Part shown: piece by piece, positions 33,012 through 44,892 of the stretch | Layout of the letters: every line of letters starts with the position of its first letter | Numbering within the stretch: the first letter of the stretch is position 1 | Assembly (NCBI GenBank): GCA_946122785.1 | Contig: CAMGYJ010000006.1 | Location: 1-64,000 of the forward strand | Reading direction: 5' to 3' | DNA: 64,000 bases | DNA from: Linum tenue | Lineage: Eukaryota > Streptophyta > Magnoliopsida > Malpighiales > Linaceae | Program-made: the position numbers and the translations under genes | The notes under the pieces: model-generated | Told to the model about the DNA's origin: nothing | The model's database searches: none | Seen by the model: only the letters and a program-made list of their open reading frames with translations

Positions 33012-34565
33012 TCCACTTTTCCCCCCATTTTGTTCACTTAGACCAACGTTGTCGTTTTGCTAACCCCAGCTCCCATCGTTCTTCTCCCAACCTCCCACAA
33101 ACTCAACCTCCCCATCGAACGAAGCTGCCACAATCCGCCTCTTCTTCCTCTAGCAGAGGGAGAGAAGATCGATCCGACGAGCTCCTTCTCCAATCGGCGA
33201 AGCTCCAGTCGGCGAACGATGGATTTGCTTTGAGATGCCAGCAGGTATTACCCTTCCATCGCTAAGTTAAGAATTCTCAAGGGCTTAGATCCTCGAGATC
33301 ATATCAACAGAGGTGTGGATTAGGCTGGATGAGACGATGATGGCTACACTTGCCCAGTAGGTCCTCGATAATCCTCTTTGTTTTTCCGTTTGTTCTTCCA
33401 TCTCTCTCTCCCTCTCTCTCTCTGAGCTTTGTATCTCACCACTCTCCCCCTTCCTCTTTCTTCCCACCGTCTGGAATCGAGAGAAACCTAGAAACATCCC
33501 AATTACTTCTCCAATTTTGCGTTCGAAATGCTTATTCTCCATTCACACTCGATAGTTTGAATCAGAGGACCTGAAACCTGACGAACAGATGGCCACATAT
33601 AGACTGTGTGGTGTTCGCACTTGTGCGCGAGCTCTTGAAGTTTAAGTCTGGTACGACCCATGAAGATTCATTATTGTATAGGGCCGATCCATATACATTG
33701 TCTTCATGGTATGCTCTAACTGTGTCATGCTAGCTCTACCATGTGCATGAGTATAGTTATATGCATTCTAATTATTAAGTTTTTACCTATTCGCAACACC
33801 AATATAAAAAAAAATCATAAATGCACCCAATATTTGATTTTGACTACCTGATAAAATACTACATTTGAACCAACTACCACTGATGCCACAAATAATAAGT
33901 ATATCTCTAAATCATACATAAAATATTTCAAACATCACAAATATTAAGATTAAATTATTTATTATAAAGTGTAAAAATTGTATAATGAGGTTAATTATAA
34001 CTCATTTATATGTTAATGCCCTTAAATTGATCAACACATCCAAAAATGGCTAATGAACATCACATTAAACCCAATATCGTCTCATTATTGTCGAGTCCAT
34101 TCATGCCAGATTAGCAAGAGGTTTAATGTTTAGCAATTAACCAGGCTAAAATTAGAGAACCAGTCACCTATAATATGTACAAAATATTATTGTTTCGTAG
34201 TAGTTCTGAAAAATTATATTAATTTAAAGAATTCTACATATCTTTTGCATATTCAATACTGCAATTCGATATGCAATATTTCAAGCATTGAAATTTGTGT
34301 TGCAATTTTAAAATTACCCATCATTTTTTAGGTTATAAAAAAATTATAAATCAAGTATTAAACTTTTCTTTTCAAAAGACTTAATAGGCTAGATAACCGT
34401 GATGGAAAATTCCTATGCTTTTCAAATCTTCGCTAAGTGTATGCTTACTATTCAAGAAGATAAACCAAATTATTATATCTTATAGAAAGTGATTAATTGT
34501 GAAATCGAAACTCAAGTAATATTTATTCAAACATTAAATATTAAATTGTATGTGTGGTATAGTTT
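33012..34565. other. Intergenic DNA, GC-richer then AT-rich
   Basis: 33040-33560 is pyrimidine-rich and coding-like in composition, with open frames on both strands, but no domain is recognised; it may be the interior of a decayed element. 33600-34565 is AT-rich and empty. Confidence 0.35.
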
Positions 34566-34566
34566 A

Positions 34567-34822
34567 GATAAAATACATGTGTGTAGCCAAAATATGGATC
34601 TTCGTCACATATATAGTAATTTTTTGTTACGAATTTGCAGATTATATAAAGATAAATTTGGCGCTATGATGAAAAAGAGGTTCGTAGAATCACTCGCGGA
34701 CCACGAAATTTAAAAGGAGACTCCCCTTTTCCAATTTTATCATTATATAATGTGTAAATTTGGTCAAAAAAATGACTATACTCGTTACAAAGGTCCATGT
34801 TTTGGTTACACTTATGTATTTT
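34567..34822. mobile_element. Short MULE-type MITE
   Basis: A ~256-bp element with inverted ends: left GATAAAATACATGTGTGTAG and right, reversed, GACAAAATACATAAGTGTAA, both continuing into CCAAAAYATGGAYC. The ends resemble those of the 9-bp-duplication MULEs in this window (AATACACTTGTGTAGCC). No matching target duplication was found. Confidence 0.55.
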
Positions 34823-35009
34823 GTCTAAACTAAACTAAATTAATCTAAACATACAATTTAATATTAATGTTTGAATCAATGTTACTTGAGTTTCTGATTC
34901 AGAACTAATGTCTTTCTATAAAATATAAATAACTTAAGATAAACTATAAATATAGAAGCATCATCACCAAACATATTCCTAGAGTTTAATAAAAGAAATA
35001 ACAATAAAC

Positions 35010-35090
35010 ACAATTTAGTCTAGTTGGTTATAATGCTCGTTCTTCATTTAAGTGGTTGGGGTTCAAACTCTAATGATAACATTTTTAATA
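35010..35090 (+). repeat. Possible tRNA-derived SINE head
   Basis: A-box-like TAGTCTAGTTGGTTATAATG (35016-35035) and box-B-like GGGTTCAAACTC (~35059-35070) at tRNA-like spacing, followed by AT-rich sequence. No end or target duplication is defined. Confidence 0.45.
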
Positions 35091-35463
35091 TATAAAGATG
35101 AAGTGAGTGCAATGACAAAAATGACCTTCCTAGAATCACTCTTAGACCACAAAATTTGAAATGAGATAATTCCAACCCATGTTTTGCCATCCAGATATCA
35201 CAATCAAAGCCCATATACATAACACAATTATTAGTTAGATTGCCCTGGATTACCGTGCTCTTAAGCCCATAAAAGTTAAAATGGAAACGACCAAAAGACT
35301 CCTCCGTGGTCTGCACTGGAGCCGAGAAAAATTGAATTAAGAGGTGTTGGAGAAGAACCTCCATATGTGTATTGTTTGATTTGATATTTGATTTGATTTG
35401 ACACGTGAATATAAAAGGGAACGAGCTGGGACTGGGAGTCAAGGCATTGAAGGTGGATTTTAT

Positions 35464-36007
35464 TAGGGGTGTTCAAACAGAGTGGTTATCGTGGTAATCA
35501 TTTTAAGTGGTAGTATTTGGATAATTTGATTTGATTAATTTGGATAATTGATCTGGTTTGGTTAAAGTTGTTAGCTTGTTTGGTATTAGACACTCATAAC
35601 CAATAAAACCAAATTAACCAGTTAAGTAATTAGTCATATATCTAATATATATTATATACACATACTTAATACTTTACATAACCACTAAAGAGTCAAATGT
35701 AAGATCATTGTAGTTATTACATGTATTAATGTTAACAGTTAACTATAATTATGTATTGATTGTTATGTGTTATTCAATATATAAATTCAGAATTAATGCA
35801 CTAACCGGAATTTTTCTCACTTAATGATAATGTGATGTTATATTGGTTAACCAATTAACCAAACCAAATAAATTTTAGTTTGGTTAATTTGGTTGTTGTA
35901 TTAGTTTGAACGGTTTGGTTATGATATTGTATTCCATTGTTAATAAAATTTCGTCTAATTTGGTTTAGTAATTACTAATTACCATAGTAATCATTTGCAC
36001 ACCCCTA
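35464..36007. mobile_element. hAT-like MITE
   Basis: Inverted ends TAGGGGTGTTCAAA (left) and TAGGGGTGTGCAAATG (right, reversed). The interior is rich in GGTTWATTTGGTT-type repeats. No clean 8-bp duplication is seen, so the outer boundary may be off by a few bases. Length is 544 bp. Confidence 0.65.
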
Positions 36008-36129
36008 AATTTTTTATTAGAAGGTCGGTCATGACACCTCCCAGCTGAATTGGTGGCTGGGTTCCGGTTTTACATGTCTTACCGACTAGTCCGACTTTGT
36101 TTTAACAACTATGAACAAACATATGCTCC

Positions 36130-37145
36130 CTACTCTACAACCCATGGGGGCACATCTTACAGAAACAGTTGGTTCTCCCCATTTAACCAGCTTATCCTTT
36201 ATCGTATACAAGACTAATCAAAAAATAATGCTATAGCGGGAGAGGCCTATTCTCACACTTCAAAACCTTCCTTTGTATCTTCTGATCCAGGCCACCCAAA
36301 GCGACCCTCCCTATGACAAAATACTTTGTATATGTCTAATAACGCAAGGCTTCTTCCACATCTTAAAGTCTTTCACTCCCAATCCCCCTCAATCTTATGC
36401 AATGTTCAAGAAGACGCTAGGCGCTATCTAGGTGAGGAGGCACCGCCCAGCGCCCAGTCCGATTAGTCGTTGCCTAGATGAGATTAAACGTTGAAAAAAA
36501 TATGATAGATAAGCCATATTCCACAAAAATCCAAGTCGTCATATCATTATTCATCCACTCATATACACATAAAACCCTTTTCCACAATCCCAAACATCAC
36601 AAGTCGCCAACCATGAGGAGGGATCTCACTGCTGGCCGATGAGGGGGAGCGGCTGGTTGAATGGAAATGGGAAATAGAGATTTTCACAAAAATGCTACAC
36701 TTTCCCCTTAATTAGTTGTTCTGGGCGTCGCTGACCAGAGTGAAAACGCAACTCCGGATGCCTAGGTGCCTAGATCAATCTCCCAAAGCTAGACGAGGCA
36801 ATTTCCTCCTGCCCAACTATTAATTGCGTCTAGGCAAGAGATTAATCGCGTCTTCTTAACACTGATCTTGTGTCTCTGACAGTCAAATGCCAAGCCTTTA
36901 GTACTCTAACTCAAGAGCCAGTATCGGTAGACCAGAGGCAAGCATTACACACATTTTCTATTTCCTTAAAAAAATTAAGGCAACAGATACAAAGCCATCA
37001 AGTACGGGAGAGTACTAGAAATCATGGAAGAGATTAATTTCATCTTCCCTGCATAGCTTGCAATCAAGAGCAAAATGTTCATCAAAGGGGAACCCTGTAT
37101 AATCTGAAACCAAACACTAAATAATTGGCAATTAGAACGAAAAAG
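36130..37145 (-). pseudogene. LINE reverse-transcriptase remnant split by a MITE
   Basis: On the minus strand 36393-36262 reads GGLGVKDFKMWKKPCVIRHI, QSILS, a stop, then GGSLWVAWIRRYK. This is the familiar end of plant LINE reverse transcriptases and overlaps the WVAWIYLYKL start of the LINE at 30.8-31.5 kb. Upstream of the MITE (36400-36864) the strand continues with IENVCNACLWS at ~36950, like I-E-K-x-x-x-x-F-L-W-S of the same proteins. Stops and shifts are frequent; the copy is dead. Confidence 0.65.
36400..36864. mobile_element. hAT-like MITE inserted in the LINE remnant
   Basis: Inverted ends CAATGTTCAAGAAGACGC (left) and CAGTGTTAAGAAGACGC (right, reversed). The flanks ATCTTATG (36392-36399) and ATCTTGTG (36865-36872) are an 8-bp duplication with one mismatch, the size expected of hAT elements. 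The interior has CTAGGCG-type repeats. No coding capacity. Confidence 0.75.
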
Positions 37146-37147
37146 GA

Positions 37148-37215
37148 TTTGACCTAATGATAATACCACTAACCTAGAACCTGAATGTCACATATTTGAA
37201 TCCATTTAGTAATAC
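37148..37215 (+). repeat. Possible tRNA-derived SINE head
   Basis: GACCTAATGATAATACCAC (A-box-like, 37151) and CATATTTGAATCCA (box-B-like, ~37191) at tRNA-like spacing. Confidence 0.35.
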
Positions 37216-37973
37216 CTTTAATAAAAAAGTAAAAACCTATATCACCTTATATACAGAAAACTATTAGATGGATTGCATTTGACCCCAAAAATCAGATAAA
37301 TGTGAGATACCTCACATCTAGGAAGACAGAGAATCTGATTCTTAACCATATATTGTCATAATAATCAAAGAGAACCTCTATATCAATGCGGAGGGAAACA
37401 TGAGGTCCCCATGCCTTAAACCTTCTTCCTAGCAAAATACCCACATAAACTACTATTTAGAGCAATGCTGAACACCTTGGAAGAGACACACAAGTGAGAT
37501 AAAGTCAAAAGGAAAATTAATACATTGCAACACTAGACCAATGTGGATATCCGTCCGAAGTCGGCATAATCAGGTAGAGTAAATCCTGAATTTGAAGATT
37601 TTTCAATGTATATAGGGAAAACTCGAATTCGAATATGAGATAGCAGTCTACCAAAGAAGGTCCACACAAGCACCACTAAGAATGTCTGACCACATATCTA
37701 AATAAGCTCATATTTGAGACTTGTCGATGTAGTTATTTACTTTATGATCACGAGTAGTGAAGAGAGATTTAAGATTGAGATTTCATGTTTTGAGGTTTGC
37801 CCAAGTGTTAAGGGTTTGCTTTTGAATTAAGAGAGTTTATTTTCCAGTATTGATATTTTGAGTACAATGTTATTTTTCCTTTAAATTTTTTAAATATGCT
37901 CTAGAGCAAAATTATTATTTAAAGGTTTCAAGGAGTAGGATGTTATAGCATTAGTCTAGTATGATAATATAGC
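37216..37973. other. Intergenic DNA
   Basis: No gene or bounded repeat is recognised in this stretch. Confidence 0.4.
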
Positions 37974-38014
37974 ATGACGAATAAGGTGTTGTATCCAAAC
38001 ACCTTATTCGTCAT
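37974..38014. repeat. Perfect 17-bp inverted repeat (hairpin)
   Basis: ATGACGAATAAGGTGTT (37974-37990) and its exact complement (37998-38014) are separated by 7 bases. The right arm is the start of the dispersed repeat copy listed next. Confidence 0.9.
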
Positions 38015-38362
38015 CCTAACTTTTATAAAAAGTGTTTTAATCTCCTTAATCAAGTTTTTCTCTTTCAAAACACATAAACACTAAAACAAACATATACAAC
38101 TACACCAAATAACAAAATAAAAAATAAAATAAACTACACTCAATATGAGAAAAAAGACAAAAAAACATTTAAAATTGAAAAGCGAACGACATGGATTTTC
38201 AACATATCTCATACATGTTCGGGACGGGTTTTTCAACATCTCCCCGACCTGTTCGAGACGGGTTTTCTATATGTACCAAACATGTAGGGGACAAATTTTT
38301 GACATGTCCCGAACATGTTTGGGATGAATTTTTCGACATGTCTCGACATTAGGTGGGTAATT
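37998..38362 (+). repeat. Dispersed direct repeat, copy 1
   Basis: About 360 bp starting AACACCTTATTCGTCATCC and including TGTTCGGGACGGGTTTTTC. It is matched in the same orientation by 42293-42670. The two copies flank the ADP/ATP carrier gene. Both carry a fortuitous 60-residue frame. The element type is not recognised. Confidence 0.85.
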
Positions 38363-38930
38363 TCCGCACGGGAACCGTATAGCTGGTCAACCCGACCAAT
38401 TCTACCGGATTTTGACGGGATATAGATGGGTTTGACCAATCTCACACTTATTTTTCTCAATGAGTCAGGTTCATCTCGGGTTAACAACCTTGTTTTTTAT
38501 ACATTTGATTAAAACCTAAAATTTCCAAACTGAACCAACGTTGATACTCCTAGATCCTCCTCTTGGGCTACCTATACCCATAACACTAAATTGTCACCAT
38601 ATTTGGCACCCAAGTGGGCATGGTTACAAACCTCGGCTCACTTTTAACGATCCGTCCCTCTCTAGCCATTTGCATCTTCCAATTCTTCCTCCATCGCTGG
38701 ACTGACTGATCTTATTAAAGCAATGATCATGACTGATGCCTAATTGGCAATCTTTATCTACTTATCAAAGATGCTAGCAACCCAATAAAAGATACGCGGC
38801 CAATAATATTAATCTTATTTCGTTGCTCTGAACACGGCCTCAAAGCATCTTGGTTTCGTCCTAAAAAGAGATCCAGTTTCTGGATGTACACAAATCTGGA
38901 AGTAGAAGCTGTCTGCGCGCACCTGAGTTT

Positions 38931-41770
38931 TCATTTGAGCACAGTTTGGCCTTGGTGGTCCAACATATGGCCACGTTTATGCGCAACTCTCTGCAGCTGA
39001 TCGTAACCTGCAAGAACTCCAGCACCAGCAACACCAAGAAGCATATTTGCAGTTACTCCTCGAAACAGAGCAGCAAAGCCTTCAACATGGACGATCTCAC
39101 GCAGTGCGTGTACAGCATTGCGGTACTTATTTGGTTGTCCAGAAGTTAGCATCATTCTTCGCCTTACGGTGTCAAAAGGGTATGCACAGACCCCTGAGAC
39201 GGTAGTGATGCTCCACCCTAACAGGAAACTGGCTAAAAAGCTTCCCTGCAAATGGACAAGTCAATTTAACTTGACACTAAATGAACATATAATGCATTAG
39301 TAATTCAATTTCAGGTTTGAAAAGTGCTATCATACATTTACCATGTGTTTGTTTTGGCTTAAAGAAACATTAACTTGAAGAAGAAGAAGGAAAAAAGAAG
39401 CAATTGCTTAAAAAGCTAAAACAAACACACAGGTGCAACTTTTTACCACAACTATTCACCTTAAAACCCAAAAATCATCAAAATCTAAAAGATATCTCAT
39501 ATCTCATATCATTTCCCCCTGTGAATTAAGAATACAATTTTAAAATTATAAGCATTACAATTGATTTCCAAAAATCAAAGCTTCCTTTACTGTTAAACAA
39601 ACTATTTACCTTTTTATTCGTTTACTTGTTTATTATTGAAAAGAATCTCATGTCCCGCAGTCTCTATTTTTCTCTAAAACCCAACCAAACACAATTTCAT
39701 TCTTGTCTACTGAAATTCACTTATTATTATTATTATATTATATTATTGTTGTTGTGGTTGTTTTTTTTTTTTTTTGGTGCGAATATTATTGTTGTCGTTG
39801 TCTTTTTTTCTATCTTTTGCTGAGAGACTCTTATTTTTTAACAAAATCGTAAAACAAACGCACCCTAGGACAAAATGTAGTCATCACAGAATGACAGAAA
39901 GTTTAAGAACAAGCATTTACAGCTTCACAAAGCAGTATTCAACAAAGAGAAGATTCAAGGCTACACGAAGACTTACACCAAAGCACATTAGTACGAATGA
40001 AAACGCTTACCTCCAGGGATCCCACCAATACAATTGGCTTCAAGGTATCGTAGATCCCGAAGTACATGCCTCTATACAGTGTTATCCCAATGATTGAAAC
40101 CCCAAATCCTCTATACAACCCTACAATGCCGTCACTTGACCAAGTTTTGCTGTACACATCAAGTAATCCTTTGAACTGGCGCTGACGGGATCCCCTTGAA
40201 TCAGTCCCCAGACGGGTACGTGCATAATCCAAGTGGTAGAGAAGCAACAATGTAGTGGCTCCAGCAGCACTACCTGAAGCGACATTCCCGATAAACCACT
40301 TTGTGTATCCATCTTTCTCCTTCGACCGTCCCAATAAGCTTTTGAAGTAACCTTTAAATGCAAAGTTGAAAGCCTGAGGACAACCCGGCATTCTGTTTTA
40401 GTACTAATATATTGTGACGTGAACATCAGCAGCTAAGGAGATTAAGCATTGGAAAATATCAGTAAGTAAGCACACAGTTATTCCCCTTTATTGAAGCCAA
40501 CAAGGCGTAGTAAGCACACAGTTATTCCCAATACAGAATACAAGAGATTTCAAACGGATTATTTTCGGATTCATATTCTTGCCAGAGTGCGTAGCATATT
40601 GAAACCATCCTTACAAGCCCTTAAGGTAAGCTTCCTATGACACCCTGGTTAAGTAAATGCATATGGTGTGGAATACTAGATTCTCCTTATTTTCAACTGA
40701 GGTGTTTATGTACCCAGGACTTGGTTAGGAGACATTCTGTAGAAAAGGACTAGCAACTTTAAGGCATGTACCTTGAAGTCAATCTTCTATCGAAATCTTA
40801 ACAACTCCACCTATGATACAAGAGCACCGATCTCCTCCAGATGCAGAGAGTGCAGAAGATTCAACCCAGCTAATCTAGCAAATAAATATGATTTCGGAGT
40901 CCAGTAACTCATGAATTGCATATAACTCATACTGGCAGAAAAACGAGGCCTCCTAATTCGCTTATCTATATTCACATTAGACATCATGGATGATTCATCT
41001 ACGCTAAACCTCAACTTAAGTGACACCCAAGGAAAACTAAATTTGCAATCCCTATTCTGCAGAGACCACAAAATACAAGGTTTCTGACGAAATCAAGCTG
41101 TGCACAGACCATTACTCCATTGTAGGCAACCTTTTAGGTATGTATCGCAAGTGTGTTTTAATAGAATCCAAAACAGAAGCCGAGTATTCTCATTGTACCA
41201 AGACACTACAAATTAGCAATGTCAGGATAAGCAATTTCATTTTGCACTAAAAACATACATGTTCAATCTTTCTATGTAGAAGCAAGTAACCTAATTCTCG
41301 GGCCCAAAGCTAATGCACGTCAACATTTCTAAGATTTGAATCGCCTCCATAATTTCCTTAGAAGCCAAACTACTCTATCTGACAAAAAAAAAAAAAAAAC
41401 TAAATGAACCAAAATAAATAAAACCACATTCAGGCATGGAATCCAAAGGATTCAGCAGCTAGCTAGTACCGAAGACGGATTGGAGAGGTAAGGAATGAAA
41501 ATAAACCTGAGTTGGGAAATAGCGAATGACATTGGCCTGGTTACCTCTCCAAAATGACAAAAAGCCTTCTTCTTTCAAAACCCGGCTGAAGCAATCCCCA
41601 ATGCCCACATAGGGTCTTCTCAACTGCCCTCTCTTAATCAATTCACCTTGATTCTGCAACAAAAGCTTCACACGCTCGATTGGTGCCGCAGCAGACTTGG
41701 AAACCACCGCTGCCGTCCCTCCCATAACAAAATCAGCATAAAATTTCTCCGATTTTCTGTTCATCGTCAT
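38931..41770 (-). CDS. ER-ANT1: ADP/ATP carrier of the ER-ANT1 class, 3 exons
   Basis: A mitochondrial-carrier-family protein that exchanges ADP and ATP. Exons: 41507-41770, 40011-40373, 38931-39245, all with GT-AG introns in phase 0, giving 313 residues. Repeat 1 has PIERVK (30-35) and [16 protein letters not shown]; repeat 2 has the degenerate LDYARTR and [16 protein letters not shown]; repeat 3 has PFDTVR (232-237) overlapping the ADP/ATP signature RRRMML (237-242). There is no long N-terminal mitochondrial extension, and the sequence closely resembles Arabidopsis ER-ANT1 (306 aa), which acts at the ER membrane; the ER assignment rests on that similarity. A second ATG two codons in (41764) is an alternative start. 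Intron 2 holds a MITE. Confidence 0.95.
39341..39868. repeat. Probable hAT-like MITE in carrier intron 2
   Basis: The left edge CCATGTGTTTGTTTTGGC and the right edge (reversed) TAGGGTGCGTTTGTTTTACG form an imperfect inverted repeat of hAT-like form. Inside are a (TTA)n run near 39720-39745 and a long T run near 39760-39776. No target duplication was found, so the boundaries are approximate. Confidence 0.45.
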
Positions 41771-42292
41771 CTACTCTGTCGAAGCCCCCTGGCGATGAGA
41801 AAACTGTCAGGAGGCAAGGCCCCTCAAAGTTTAAAGCATCGATGGCGGATTTAAGGCAGCAAATCTCGATTCTTTTCCGTTCCGTGAAGCCCTCCGCACC
41901 GGCTTCCTCCTGGTTGAGAACAAGCAGCGGCGGCAGACGGTGACGGCTTTTTTACCTCTTCAGATGACAATATTTGTTTCCCATTTAGAACCGCCCTTCC
42001 CTTTTCGATTTCCTTCCCAACCTCTTACGTATTATCCGTTTCCTCCAATTGTCCGGTTTTATAAACTGATTTTAATCTTCTCCTTGCCGCCGGTTACCGG
42101 TTACCATCCAATTCCAACTTTGCAAAAGGGCTCTTGGGGAATGGGATGATTTATGGCGCGGGTTCGTTTGGTAAGACATATTGTCACGGATTTTCATCAT
42201 TTTGTATTTTTTAATATGATAATAAGAAATCGTAAATCTTAAAATATGGACATTATTATTATTATTATTATAATTATCATCAGTTGCATCGA
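41771..42292 (-). promoter_or_regulatory. Upstream region of the carrier gene
   Basis: This contains the 5' UTR and presumably the promoter of the minus-strand carrier gene. A CT/GA-rich GC-higher stretch runs to about 42150; beyond it the sequence is AT-rich with a (TTA)n run near 42255-42270. No TATA box is convincing. Confidence 0.35.
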
Positions 42293-42670
42293 AACACCTT
42301 ATTCGTCATCCTAACTTTCATTAAAATTGTTTTAATGTCCTTAATTTAGTTTTTCTCTTTCAAAATCAAAACACATAAACACTAAAACAAACATATACAA
42401 CGACACCAAATAACAACGTAAAAAAAAAATAAAAATAAAGCTACACTCAATATGAGAAAAAAGATTAAAAAACATTTAAAATTAAAAAGCGAACGACACG
42501 GATTTTCAACATGTCTCATACATGTTCGGGACGGGTTTTTCGACATCTCCCCGACCTGTTCGAGATGGGTTTTCCATATGTACCAAACATGTAGGGGAAA
42601 TTTTTTTGAAATGTCCCGAACATATTTGGGATGAATTTTTTACATGTCCCGACATTAGTTGGCTAATTTT
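42293..42670 (+). repeat. Dispersed direct repeat, copy 2
   Basis: Matches 37998-38362 from AACACCTTATTCGTCATCC to about CGACATTAGTTGG, with scattered substitutions and a few indels. The left hairpin arm seen at copy 1 is absent here. Confidence 0.85.
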
Positions 42671-42710
42671 TTATTAAATTTATATCTAAATTGTACTTGT
42701 ATTTTTGTTT

Positions 42711-42960
42711 TTCAGGGTTTGTGTTAGGAATTTGGATTTGGAGTTCAAGTTCAAGGTTTGGGCTTAGGATTTAAGAGGATAGTTGTAAATTAAAGAGGGT
42801 TAGGGTTTTAAGGTTCAAGTTTAGGGTTTGGGGTTCGATTTTAGGATTTGGAATTTTGGGTTCAGTTTATGATTCATGATATAAGGTTTAGGGCTTAGGG
42901 TTCTGTTTAGGATTTTAGGATTGAAGGCGTAGGGTTTGCATTTTAGGGTTCGGGTTTTGA
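42711..42960 (+). repeat. Degenerate telomere-like TTTAGGG tract
   Basis: About 250 bp dominated by variants of the plant telomere unit (TTAGGGTTT, TTTAGGGTT, GGTTTAGGG, TTTGGGGTT) mixed with GGTTCAAG spacers. It is far from a perfect array and not necessarily of telomeric origin. Confidence 0.55.
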
Positions 42961-44380
42961 GAGCTTTGCACAAAATGAGAATATGCCAACACGAAATATG
43001 TAATGATCCGTCAAACTAAAAAACAACAATTACAATTGTTTAATTTCAAAATAATTGCTATCAAAAGACTCATGCAATTAGGGATGACAACAAAACTCGA
43101 ACCCTGAGTTGGATTCTGGAAAAAAAAATTACTACTAGTGTTAACTTTTTTGTCGGAGGTTGGTCTAATATTAATCATTCGGTTAAAAAATAAAATAAAT
43201 ATATTGATCATTTGACAAAACATTAAATATTGTGAACTTATAATTCACTATGAGTTGGTGTTTTAGAAATTGGTATTGGATAGAGTATTTTTTTTTTTTT
43301 GTATAAAAGTAAATTACCAATCTATAACTTTGAAGTATATTACCAATGTGTGTATCGCTTATGAAAGTGTCTAACTTTCTTAGAGATTGCTTCTGAAATT
43401 ATCTTATTTTATCAATGATAGTTCTGACACAAAATATAAATTGTTGATCGCTCAGTTGCTAAATTAAAAGATAAATAGAGTTTGTGATTAGTATTGTTAT
43501 ATCTAAATTTATGAAAAGTTGGTAATCTCTGGTACACCTTTGGTTTTTTTTTTCATAACAATTCTTGCGAATTCACCAGATAAATGCGATAGCCACAAAC
43601 ATTACGGTCACATAGCGGACTCAAAGACATACCAAATAAGAAAAATCAAACCAAATAATAGATAGATCAAAATAGCGTAAAGTTATAAGCGCCACTCAAT
43701 GAAAAGCCCGATTCGTGGTACACCTTTAAAGTTATACCAAACCCATTCGAGTGAAGACATGAAACTTCCGTTCAATTCTTAGGGAATGGGTTCATCGAGG
43801 ACGATTCTTCTGCTAGTTTAATTAGCAAATCTCACATTACGTTTGAATCACCCAACCACTAATCTAACATTGAAATTGGTTTGAAGAGCATATATCATGA
43901 GTTCCTACTTCCAAGGCAAACAAGGAGCTATCTTTAAAGTTTTCTCCAATAATATATAGTAGAGTTTTGTATAGTTTTCTCCATTTCAAATTTCCTGCAA
44001 CGAAAGTGAAAGTAGGAAGGGCATTTTAGTTTTTACAATTTTTATTAATTCATATAAAAAGATATCAATATCAGAATTTGAAACAATGCCTCTTCAAACA
44101 AAGACAACTAGCATAATCAATTACACTAAAATGTTTGTTGTAGCTTTATTTTAATACAAACCATAGACGAAGTTAAACTCTGAAAACCATAGGGCTTTCT
44201 ATCACGATTAGCTAGCCCACTAAGTCTCACATTAGTATTTTTATAGTGCTTGATACATCGATTTTCATAGTTGAGTTTCTTGTAACTTTCTCCATTTTAA
44301 AATTTCTACTCTCTCCTTAAATTTTTGCTAAGGGTAAATTGGTAATTGGCTAACATGGAAGAAACTATATCTTTTACTAT
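42961..44380. other. AT-rich intergenic DNA
   Basis: No gene, RNA or bounded repeat is recognised. Confidence 0.45.
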
Positions 44381-44388
44381 GTGTTGAG

Positions 44389-44884
44389 TAGGGCTGCAAA
44401 TGAGCCAAGCCGCTCATGAGCAACTCGGCATTCGAATCCGAAAAAACTCGTTCGACACTCGACTCATTGTTTAACAAGCCGGCTCGCGAGCCGGCTCGTT
44501 AGTAAACGAGCCATGCTTGAGCTAGGCCATGCTCGGCTTGATAAGCTCATGATCTAGCTTGACTCGGTGGCTTGTTGAGCTAAGCTTGCGAGCTGACTTG
44601 TTTAAAGCTTGTGGAAGGATTAATTACTCTTCTGAACATGAAAATTATCTTGTTAAGAAGGATGTGTATGGAAGTTAGATGTTATTTTTAGTTTCTAATG
44701 TTGTTTTTATCATTTTTAATTTCTAATGTTCTTATTTGTACACATTTTTCAGCAAGAATGGTTTCAAATCGAGTTTATCTTGAGCCGAGCTTGTACTCAG
44801 CTTGACAAGCTGTGTTAATGAGCATTTACCGAGCTCGAGCTGAATTATTTTTGATAGCTGAGCTCAAGCTAAGCAAAAACCCTA
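44389..44884. mobile_element. hAT MITE with 8-bp target duplication
   Basis: The element starts TAGGGCTGCAAATGAGCC and ends AAAACCCTA. The target duplication GTGTTGAG is perfect (44381-44388 and 44885-44892). The interior is built from GAGCTCGAGCT / GCTCGGCTTG-like palindromic words, as in common plant hAT MITEs. No coding capacity. Length is 496 bp. Confidence 0.88.
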
Positions 44885-44892
44885 GTGTTGAG

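Noticed and set aside
33012..33574. Possible gene in a pyrimidine-rich, GC-higher stretch
   Set aside because: Open frames on both strands but no domain, no convincing exon chain, and nearby repeat-like sequence.
34567..34822. 9-bp target duplication for the short MULE-type MITE
   Set aside because: The flanks (ATAGTTTAG and TAAACTAAA) are not direct repeats, so no TSD is claimed.
35464..36007. 8-bp target duplication for this MITE
   Set aside because: The A/T-rich flanks match only loosely; not distinguishable from chance.
38145..38327. Small frame repeated at 42452-42634
   Set aside because: Both lie in the dispersed direct repeat; the similarity reflects the DNA repeat and no domain or start context supports a gene.
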